This document shows, in pieces, positions 30,232 to 42,200 of a stretch of 64,000 nucleotides of DNA. A program made the translations under genes and the position numbers. This stretch comes from Tridacna crocea (Eukaryota; Mollusca; Bivalvia; Cardiida; Cardiidae). The DNA is taken from contig OX031059.1 of NCBI GenBank assembly GCA_943736015.1, positions 60,151,159 to 60,215,158 on the forward strand. The letters are read 5' to 3'. Position 1 is the stretch's first letter. Every line of letters starts with the position of its first letter. The notes under the pieces are model-generated. The model was not told the DNA's origin. It did not search any database and saw nothing but the letters and a program-made list of their open reading frames with translations.

Positions 30232-33200
30232 GTAGGTTGATTTACCATCACTATTTGCTATGTTTATGTTGTCTGAGCATTAAGATAGCATTACATACTT
30301 ATATCCGACTATTTTAGATACAAAGATAGCGCTTTATTCACAAGCATCTTTATTTCGACGTAAATTATGGGGGAGGGGTGGGGGGGGGGGGGGGGGAAGG
30401 GGATAAACCGCAACTTTGGAGCATGTGAAAGAAACGGTTATATGGATATGTCCAACTGGCTCCTGGTGACATGTATAACTCTCTCATCCCCCGAAGTCGC
30501 AACCCACCCCATTAGAATTTTAATCAGATAATAAACAAGTTAAAGCCAACTCTATTTTTATGGAAGTTGCTTCCCAACTTTTTCGTGACACTAAATGATT
30601 TTTTCAGAAAGTCATAGGAGGAGATTGGCGGGAGGGCGGTGTTTTTAACACTTACTGGATGGTTTCGCCTCTCAAATTTTTTAACAGTCTAGTCCTAATA
30701 GGGTGAAACGGTTTACCGATATACCGATTAACCGCGGTCTGTTCAAAGAAAAAACCGAAACTGGTACGAATTTTACCGTATCGGTATTTCTTCAATATGC
30801 CAACTTCTCGTAACTGCATTAGAAAGTCCGGTTTTCCAAAAATTCGATTAGAATTCGGTCGTTTTTCAACAATCTGAAAGATTTACGAAAGCGAAAGTTG
30901 TTTATTTTTTCTACAGGCGGTGTCACCGGTGTTAAGGTAAAACTATGACTGCCTCAAATTCACCGCGGATACGAACTCCAAATAACCGCCGACCGTATTA
31001 CTAATTTTGGACCAACAGAGTTTGTTATTCATTTCCTGTAACTTTGCTCATACTTATTTCGCGTTTTTTCTCCCGGTAGATAAGCGGGAAAGTATTTGTG
31101 TTTAACAGAGTAAGTTAGTGCATTGCACTGTCTTCTCTGTTGAGCTCCCAAAGTTCGGTATAGTAGCCCCGACTGAATTCTACATAAACAAGTGCGCGCT
31201 CTGAGCGAGGGTTCAGCACTGCTGGTGACTTTTTGTCAGCACAGAGGGCTTCTCTGGGTGCTGACAAGGTTGACATGCTAATATTTTTGAAAAAGAACAT
31301 GACTTGAAATGTCACTGAGTCATTTACTTGTTTCTATGGATAATTCTTAATTTCTTTGTCATTTCAGTCTAGTCTGTGTTAACTCTCTACCACACAATCC
31401 CGACTTTTAACGACCCTGAGAAAGAAGCTTTTGGAAAACATTGTGGGAAAAGGAGAAAATGCTGGTAACCAGCATTTTCTCCTTTTCCCACAATGTTTTC
31501 TACCCTTCCTAAACCAAATTTCAAATTTTTAGTCACGTTTATTTTGTCGTCTGCAAATGCTTTCAGTTTGGACCATTCTAAAATTTTCTTGTGTGGTAAA
31601 GAGTTAAAGACTAGTGAATGTTTTTAGCATATGCAACCCTAACAGTGACTACAAGTGGTCAGATATGCTAAATGTCAGCATATAGAGCGTATTGCAATAC
31701 GTATTGCAATACGGGTAAGCTGTATTGCAATATATTGCAATACGCTTTTTACCGTATTGTTTCACCCCTAAGTCCTAATATCTTCATAAATGAACCACAT
31801 TTGGGTTTATATTTAATCTTCAGTGGGACTTGTTTGGTAAAGTGATCTGCAATGTTAAAAGGTAGTTCATGTTTGCAATAAAAGCTGTGAATAGTACTTC
31901 AGCATTTGTTACCTTCTTGGTAAGTGGATCTTCCACCGCCTTCAACGTTGATGCCACAGTGTAGAGGCTATTGTTTACATACCGCTGTGACTGACATGAC
32001 CTACAGGTTTCATGTGTATTTTCAACATCATTTTTACCACCATTGAAGATAACAAAATTTGAACTGCATGATTTTCAGCATGCACACTGATCACCTTTTC
32101 ACTTTTCTCTATTCCTTTGTACACCTAAGTCTAATGAGGATTAAATTTACACAGATATTTTTTCTTCTGTTGGTTAACCCTTTACCACCTGGTAAAATAT
32201 TAGACCAATTCAAATTGATAACATATGCAGATGAAATTTCATAGTGGCTCAAATTACATGACTTTTCTTCAATAGGGTAGAAAACTTTGTGGGTAACCAG
32301 CATTTTCTCCTTTTCCCATAATGTTTTCTAAAGGCCTCTTCATTAGGGTGGTTAAGAGGCGTCATTGTGTGGTAAAGGGTTAAGTGGCTCGGAACTTGTC
32401 AGAAGCATCACATGGCGTTTCAGCATTTTGACTTTATCCTATCCTGTCCAGAATATCATGAGTTTTATTGATGAAACCAGATTGAGAAGGTCATAGACCT
32501 GTGAGGTATATAAAAAAACAAATAAATGTATAATACAATAAACATATCACCTAAAAGAAAACCAAAGATCAAATAGACAGAAACACTGATTGGTGCTTCT
32601 TTTGAAGAATATTATATATGGGTAATTATCAGTTTGGCCGTTTATTTGGCATATTTAATTGGTTAAACATGATAAAATAAAAAATTCAGTTATGTACCAT
32701 GATTGCTGACTGTCGGTCTCTGCTCAACCTCAATTGTTGCAAACAGAGGTCTCTAATTAACACCTTTTAAGTCTTTACCAAACAACAATTTTTTTGACTG
32801 GACCAAAATCAAAGTATCATCAGACAACAAATTAAATCTTGGTTATATGATGATTTCTGACTTTGATAGGGTAGAAAATATTGTGATAAAAGGAGAAAAT
32901 GATGGTTATCAGCATTTCCACCTTTTCCCACAATGTTTTCTAAAGGCTTCTTTCTTATAGTTGTTAAAAGTCAGGATTGTATAGTAAAGAGTCAATCCGG
33001 CTTGATGTATTGTGAATGTAAGCTGTCATAGTTTTCTAAGGTAAGATGAAGGATGACTTGATTTCCATCGGAAAGAATACAGATTTTGCTAATCAGCAAG
33101 TTCTCACATTTGATTGGTTTACAATACTGGTATATGAAAGCTCAGAAGAAAGTCGTCTGGATAACCATGAACCCGACTGACAGTGAAATGCACACATTTG

Positions 33201-36200
33201 TCACCTAATACATGTATATCATTGTATGTACAACTTCATCTTACCCTTTTCAACCTTGTATTGGAATATTTGCAAATCAGAGTTTTGGAACTCTGTCATG
33301 GTGATCAGGTTTGTTTGTTTGTTTGTTTGTTTTTAATTGGGAGACTCCCAATAAAATCTGGAGAGTTGGGTGGGAAGTATGGAAGTGGGACATTCCACTT
33401 TAACGTTTTCTCCTTACACTTGGGTGTGTTTTAAAGAAAGGTCTTCATAAAGGATAATCAATTGGTGGTAAATGATTTTAAAATCTTCAGAGAATAGGGT
33501 GTGGTGCAGTTGGGAAAAAAAAAAGTCAGAAAGTCACTTTTTAGCTCACCATAGCTTAGCACAAAGTGCTAAAGGTGAGCTATTGTGATCGCCATATGTC
33601 CAGATTCTGTCAACAGTTTCTTTAAACATCTTCTTCTCCTAAACCACTGGGCCAATCTTGATGAAACTTGGCAGGAATGTTCCATGGGTGAAGCTCTACC
33701 AAAAGTGTTCAAAGAATTAATTCCATCCATAACTCTGGTTGCCATGGCAACAAAAATGGAAAAAAAACAACCCAAAATCTTTGAAAATCTGAAACTAGGT
33801 GTATAGAGCATTGATATTTGTTATGTGACATCTCCCAATGGACATCTACCAAGTTTATTCAAATTATGCCCCAGGGGTCAAAACTGGCCCCACCCTGGGG
33901 GTTACAAGTTTGAGCATAGGAACAAAGAAGGCATAGAGCTTTGATATTTAGCATATAGCAATTCCCAGTGGACCTCTACCAAGTTTGTTCATATAATGCC
34001 CTTGGGGTCAAAACTGGCCCTGTCCTGTGGGTCACAGGTTCGAACATAGCAACAAAAAAGGAAAACTTCGAATTTCACTCATAAGCTATAGTCTAAGGTG
34101 AGCGTTCCAGGGCCAATGGCCCTCTTGTTTTTATCTCTCTCATACTTGAGCTTTGTTTGTTCTGTCTGCCATTGTTTAAATCTGTTGTATATAGCCAAAG
34201 ACATGTTTTGTTGTTTGCTGAATAAAATGTATGTATGTATTAACTCTTTCCCACACGAGAAAATTTTAGACTGGTCCGAATTGAAAGCATTTGCAGACGA
34301 CAAAATAAAGGTGACTGAAAAATTGAAATTTGTTCTAGGAAGGGTAGAAAATACTGTGGGAAAAGGAGAAAATGCTGGTTACCAGCATTTTCTCCTTTTC
34401 CCACAGTGTTTTCAAAAGGCGTCTTTCAGAGGGTCGTCAAAAGTAGGGATTGTGTGGTAATGGGTTAATCTATTCACCATATATACATATCAGAAAATTT
34501 GTTAATCTGTTTTTTTTTTGCATTACTGCAGATAACTGTTTACCTGTTGTATTTTATTACAACATGTGTTGATATTTTTATTCAAAGAAAATGATCCTTA
34601 GAATTGTGTATTTAAAGCTGTATTTTTGGTACTCGTGAAGTCTGAATATGATAACAAACCCCCAACCCAGCCCATTCTTTGACTCCAGGTAACATTTAGA
34701 CTTTTTTCCAGGTTGTCCTGAAAATCATCAAGCATTGTCAAGAAGAAGGTACAAGTGGATCTGACTTTGTTCAAGGGGTTTTACTTGGTTTGGTGGTAGA
34801 CAATAGGTTGGAAGTGACAAACTGCTTCCCATTTCCAAGACACAATGAGGATGAAGATTTTGAGGAAGGTAGCTTTAGCAGTACCTTTTATTATTTTCTT
34901 ACCCTTTCCCACACAACTCCAAGTTTAAATTACTCTGACAAAACTTGTAAACAGTGAACAAAATGGAAAAATGGTATTAACCCTTTACCAAACTGCAAAA
35001 TTATAGACTTCTCCAAATTGAAAGCATGTGCAGACGACAAATTAAATGTGACTGAAAAATTAAAATTTGGTTTGGAAAGGGTAGAAAACATTGTGGGAAA
35101 AGGAGAAAATGCTGGTTACCAGCATTTTCTCCTTTTCCTACAATGTTTTCAAAAGGCTTTTTTGTCAGGGTCGTTAAAAGTCGGGATTGCGTGGTAAAGA
35201 GTTAAGCAGCATTTCCTCCTTTTCCCACAGTGTTTGAACAGAAACTGAGAGTTTTATCCTTTTTTTGTTTGCAAGTGGTTTGGTTATTGACATCTCTTAC
35301 ATTCTATCATAAAGATTTTATGTATCAGTTATTTATATTCATCATAGATACTGAATACTAGAAGCACCTGGCTTGTAACCTAGGGATGCAAGCTGGAGCC
35401 ACCTGTGTGACCAAAATTCTTGCCTGAGGTTTATAAGAATAATTTCTAAAAGGTTCATTTCTCTTTCAATGCTAAATACTGGCAGGACTTTGCCATTGTG
35501 AGAAAGCGCTAGTGGCTTGCAGTGAATATTGTTTGTAGCATAATGCTGCATCGATAACAAAAAATGAGAAATACATGGATAAGTGCACCAGTTGCAGTTT
35601 TGTATCTGTTTACTGTTTAGCACCATCAAAGCAGAAATACTTGTATCATCTGATAATGGACACCATTTTAGCCCATTACGTACGGAAACACAATGCTATC
35701 TATCTACTTCCTACATCCATTCATATTATGATTATGAACTACTTCATTATTGAACACAAATAAATGCTTGAGATGACATCATGACAATGCTCAAAGTGGC
35801 ATAAAATATTAAACTTCAAGCATACACCTGAGTTCCAGATAAGTGGTAGTGTTTGTATTCTAAATCTGTTATTTCTCTAACAAATGCTATGGTGTGGACA
35901 CTCATTAGAATTGTCTCAATGAGACGATTCTAAATAAGGTTTAGTGGACTGGAGAATAATTAATATTTTCAATTATGAAATGAAAATCACTCCCTCTGTC
36001 TGGAGCTCCAATACATACAGTACACTAGGTCGTAATTTTTGCCAAGTCCTCATGTAATTCTGGGTCCACAAAATCCGCTTTATCTGACAACCAACTTCAT
36101 CTGGAGGTTGGATGGTTCTTTGATTGACAGAAAAATGACAGAGAACATAAGGTTTTGGTCCAAGTTAGCCTGTACTGACTACGCAGGCTCACCTGGGTTG

Positions 36201-39200
36201 ATACTTTTTTCCAGGTACATTAAGCTTTTACCACACATTCACTGGTTTTCACAATTCTGGGAAAGAAGGCTTTTGAAAACATTGTGGGAAAAGGAGAAAA
36301 TGCTGGTTACCAGCATTTTCTCCTTTTCCCCACAAGGTTTTCTACTCTATCAAAACAGAAATCTTCATTTGAGCCACATTTAAGTATTTGATTTCAAAAT
36401 AATGCTTTTAGTTTGGTCCGGTCCGAAATTTTGTTGTGTGGTAAAGGGTTCTTCCACAATGTCCTCTCTAGAAGTTTTTTGTTATTCTAAAACATGAGAT
36501 AAACATATCAAGAAGGATTTTTCGTAATTTCAGTGCAGTACCAAATGGGGATGATGAGAAATCTTCGTAAAGTTAATATTGACCACTTGCATGTCGGATG
36601 GTATCAGAGTACATACTTTGGTGGATTTATCAATAGGGCTCTGCTTGATTCACAGTTCAATTACCAACATTCTATTGAAGAATCTGTAGTCCTTATTTAT
36701 GGTAAGAAATGAAATACATGTTTCATTTTAATTTTTTTTTTTCAGCTGAACTGATTTTCAATATTAATAATTTTGAGGTGTTTTTTGTAGCCCTACTGCT
36801 GTCTGCTCAGCTGTGTAAAAACTGGCTGGCTTTTTCTGATATCTCTGTCACTCGATTTACTGACAAAATTTGGTTACTTGTAAACTACCAGAAGTGGATC
36901 CATATCAAAGGAACTGGTCACCAACAAAATACTTATGCCCTCAAGCCCCTGTCTAGCAAAAAGGTCTGGGAAGATTCAGTACATCAATTCAGTGAAAACA
37001 GACTAATGGCCGTGTCACACAGCCGTTGACGTATAAATTTCGCACGATTTACGCATAAAAATTGAAAAATCTGGATTTATACGCGGCGATAATAGAAAAC
37101 TTAGTGGTTATACGTGAAATTTTGACAGATGAATTACGCAAGAACGACGCAGAAACTACGTGTAACTTACGCATGAAACACGAATAAACCGCGCAAAGAA
37201 CACGCGTATCAACGGAAAAGCCAATTTTCTAGATAATGAAACACGCATAAACACGAAAGAAATTCGTATGATTTACGCATGCTCCGCTTACAGATCGCGT
37301 ATGTTTTACGCATGAATTGCGCATGTTCCGTGCATGCTCCGTGTCTGCAACTTTTGTATAAATTTGCCACCTCCGCTGCACTTCTTCACACACCACTGAT
37401 CGCCATTTCTCATCTCCACTATCAATCTGTCCTAGATCCAAAGTTGGAATCTTCTCCCACGCCTTCTTCTCCTCCTGTGGTTCGGGATCTGCTGGAGCTG
37501 GACCAGTTGGTTGTTATGCTGCTAAAGGAGGAAGACAAGAACTTCTCTGCGTCGGGGATTCATGGTCTTCTCTCTTGGATGGCATACGACAGAGATGTGA
37601 ACTCATGAACGGCATGATGGAGACTGAGGCAGCGGTCCGAGATCGACCGGTTTATATACCCTGTCCCCATACGCGTTTCTTGCATGAAGCATGCGTGATT
37701 CCAGCGTAAATCTAGCGTATTTCATCCGTTTTTATCAGTGATCCATGCGTAATGTGTGTAGTGTCTTAGCGGTATACGCGAAATATAAGTGATACATCTG
37801 CGATACATGAGTGTTATATCCGTGAAAGGTTCGTTAAACATACGCGGACATACGTGGAATGGTCGTGAAAATTGCCAACTTTGCGTATGTATCGCGCACA
37901 TGCGCGTATGAATTACGCACGAATTACGTAATAACTGCGTAAAAACTACGTAAATTACGCATAGATCGCGTGAATCCAAACAGTCGAAAAATTTTGTGCA
38001 GCTCGAAACCGTTTTCGCGTATGTCCACGTATGCTCACCCTGGACTCCACTCGCTGCGCACAGAGACGAATGAAATGCGCATGAAAAACGTATGAATTAC
38101 GTATATCGCGCATGTATTGCGTATCTCCGCGTATGCCTCAAATTTTATACGTAGTTTATGCATAATTCATGCGTAAGTGCTGTGTGACACGGCCTTAAAG
38201 ATAGTGTAAGTCAATTTGAGTTGATAGTTCAAAAATGATTGAATTATAACTGTATGGTAGAATGACCACTTTTCATTCAGAAAATATCATAAAAGTAAAA
38301 AGTATTGACCCTGGTCAGCCTGGGAATCTGTGCAGTCTGATCAGGGTCTACACTATTCACAGTTCCCAGATGGACCCTTGTTTGTTTGATGGACCACATT
38401 TTGACTAGTACTGTTGTGAGCCTTTTTCGAATTGAATTTTTACCAAAAAAGCATGTTACCACTCATGGACTGAGCTCCTGTTTACTTGTACAATCACATA
38501 ACAGATTTGCAGTATACTTCTTTGAAACATCCTTGTAAAATCTTTTGGGATATCAAGGTGTAATGCTTAAATGTATGATGAAACAAGAAAGAAATATCTT
38601 CAAAAATGATGAACAGTGTAAGAAGTACTGAAACACAAATATTGAAACTCTTTTGTGGCTAAATATGAGGAGAGATAATGAAAAGTTACCTGGCCAACAA
38701 TTGTCTGTTTTGCCATAATGTTGCAACACAAAACTTTTAGGTAGATTTTTTTTTTTTTTTTTTCAAGATAATAAGCTAATTTGAATCAATTTAAAAAACA
38801 AGATACAGAGATGCGGAATTTGTGTGTAGACACATTGGGACTGGATCATGATTATATAGTTACCCATCTCAAGCATTAACCTAGTAGCCAAAAGTAAACA
38901 ACTCGGGGATCAAACAACATGCAAATTGAATTAATTATCATTTAATCATTAGGACATATATTTAGTGAGTCTAAACTCTTTCAGTGTGTTGCAATACAGT
39001 CTGTCAGTTTTCAGACACTGGCTGAAAATAGATGATGATCCTTAACTAGGACTTAAAATGCCAACTTCAACTCCTTATGATTGTTTTTCTACCAGTAGCA
39101 AAAAACCATAACTCAAATATTGAAATTTGTTTCCAGCAGGGTAGAAAACATTGTGGGAAAAGGAGAAAATGCAGGTTACCAGCTTTTTCTCCTTTTCTCA

Positions 39201-42200
39201 CAATGTTTTCAAAAGGCTTATGTCTCAGAGTAAAAACCAAGGACTGTTTAGTAAAGGGTTAATAAATTTGCCAGCATTGTGACTGTATGAGACTTTGCTC
39301 CTTTTCCTTCAATATTTTGATAAGTTGTCTCTGCAGGGACATAAAATTTTCTCAAAAAAGAAAAATATCTTCGTCATAGATCCATTGAGAAAATAATTTT
39401 GTGATAGCTCTTTCTCAAAAAAGAAAAATATCTTCGTCATAGATCCATTGAGAACCACACAAGGTTGCTTGGCTTTAAAAGCCTACAGACTAACCCCAGA
39501 GATGATGAAGTTTTACGGAAACAGGGATCAAGACTTTTCACCAGAAAGTGTCAAGGCTGCAGGAATCAGCTTTGAGAAGATGTTTGAAGAAATCCCTATC
39601 ACAATAAAGAATTCTCACTTGGTGAACAGCATGCTTTGTGAAATTGAGGATACCCTACAGGAGGAGAAGTCCTTTGACTTCCTTGATCTTGGAACCAGGT
39701 TTGTATTTTCAGTCTGATACTCATGAAAATTGGTCTTAAATGTTTCTGTTGAAAATATCTTTGACTTGTTCAAAATTGGACCATTTCATGCCCTCGTATA
39801 GGATAACTCTGTACCACACAATCCCAACTTCTAACGACCTAGAGAAAGAAGCCTTTTGAAAACATTATGGGAAAAGGAAAAAATGCTGGTCTCCTTTTCC
39901 CTCAATGTTTTCTACCATTCCCAAACAAAATTTCAATTTTTCAGTCACATTCGGTTTGTCATCTTCAAATACTGTAAATTTGAACCTTTCTTAAATTTTG
40001 TTGTTCATTAAAGAGTTAATGAGACAAATTTTTTAAAAAGGTTTTGTGCACCCTAGAGGCCACTTTTCAGATACCCCTGAAAATTGGTCAGAATGTTTTT
40101 CTCGCTGATATCTGTAATAAGTTCAGTACTTGCTTACATGGGGTCAAAATCTGGGTTAACAAGACAAATCTTTAAAAACATAATTTTCAGTTTCATAAAA
40201 TGAAAATTTGTCAAAACACTGTTTTTGTATTTGTATGTTATACATCACTACAAGCAGGATCTTTTCAACTTTATCAGTCCTAGATTACATTACTTAGGCC
40301 ACCTGCTGTCTTGTTTGCATTTCTAAGATGCAACCGGAAGTGTGGTTTAACACCCGTGGTAGAAAACCTATATACCCCTCTTTATTTTACTTTGAACCCA
40401 CTACCACACAATCCCTACTCTTGACGACCCTGAGAAAGAAGCCTTTAGAAAGCATTATGTGTAAAGGAGAAAATGCTGGTAACCAGCATTTTCTCCCTTT
40501 CCCACAATGTTTTCTACCCTTCACAAAACAAATTTCAAATTTTCAGTCACTTTTATTTGGTCGTCTGCAAATGCTTTCGATTTGGACAAGCCAAAATATT
40601 TGTTGTTTGCTAATGAGTCAACAGACCACATGCTCTCCGTTCTATTCTACCTAAATATTTTCCAATGTGATTTTCTGTTGTTATTTGTTTTATGTGACTT
40701 TGATTTAATAACGAAAATTCAAAAAGAAATACATACGAAGGGAGTGTATAATTACTCTCCTTCAAGACAAACATAACATTGTTTTTGCAGTTCTGTGTTA
40801 GAGAAAAACCTAAGATTGTTAATGGACAGTGTGGATGAAGTGGCTATGGATGCTAACAAGTTTGTGAACTATCAGAGACAGTACCAAAAACAAAACTTAG
40901 CAAAGACTCAGTATCAGCAGAAACGGGTATATTTGAATTTTGAATATTATCTTCATCAATTTGCACATGTATTCTCTTTCTATTGATAGCTTTTGAAAAG
41001 GTAATGGGAAACAGAGCTATTGCTCCTATTTTTAGGACGTTCTTTGCAATGTTTAAAACAATATTGCAATTTGCTTGAAATGTTTCAACCTGTGCAAGAA
41101 GAGTAACATGGTTTGACAGGACTGGAAATAACCTACTCAGGTAACAAATCACCATATGACAGTATGTAAGAATCATCCTGATTAACCCTTTACCACACAG
41201 TGGTGCCTACCAATGATCTGAAAAGGCAGATTTTTAGATAACATTTTGGGAAAAGAGAGAAAATGCTGGAAACCAGTATTTTCTCCTTTTCCCACAATAT
41301 TTTATAATCTGCCAGAGACAAGTCTGATCATATGATCCATATAAAATTTGTCATCTGCAAATACTTTTAAATTAAAAGAGTCTAAAATTTGAAGAGTGGT
41401 AAAGAGTTAAAAGTAGCTGCGGATAAATTAAGGGTGGTTCAGATGACAAAAATTTTTCTCTGAAACGGTAGGAAACATTCTTGGAAAAGGAGAAAATGCT
41501 GGTCACCTGCATTTTCTCCTTCTCCCACAATGTTTTCAAAAACTGTCATTGAGTTGCTATAACTAGTGCGCTTCGTGGTAAAAAGTAAATTTACATATTT
41601 GTTCTTTACTTTGGGTTTTACTTTTAATTACAAGCCGTCATCAGCTAGCAAAAAGTACTAAATGTTTGAAACGGATAGTGTGAATCCTCAAAATGATAAG
41701 ATTGGTGGACATTTCTAGATGCTACTGTAGGAAGTGGAGATCAAGATCAGACTATCTTGAATGTGTCAGTGATTTTAGATGAAACTGTTAAGATTTGTAA
41801 AAATGAGTTTTTCCTACCCAAAATGGTCTTGATAATGCAGCAATTCACAAAGTTTTGTGAAGTATTTTGCCAAGCCATTGATTCTTAGACATTGTCCCAT
41901 GCAATCAGATAAATTATCAATTTTCTGTGTGCCTAAGGACCAGTCTACCTTAAGATTAAGTCATTTGTTACAGAAGGTAGCTATTATGGAACCCTAATTT
42001 GATGGCTTGTTTGGTATCATGTTGCGAAAAAAAATGCATCAAAGCCCCAATTAGCAAGAGTGAGGCTCATTAATTTTGTTTGATGTCTGATTTTTCAGCA
42101 ACAAGAAAATCAACAGCGAATAGCTCGAGGAGAAAAACCATTACCTGAAGAAGATCTGAATAAGATTTTTAAGCCACTGCCCCCACCTTCCCGACTAGAG

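Noticed and set aside
34098-34135. Canonical Helitron 3' end
   Set aside because: A hairpin is present, but it is followed by CTTG, not CTRR, and no 5' TC end was identified, so only a Helitron-like relation is suggested.
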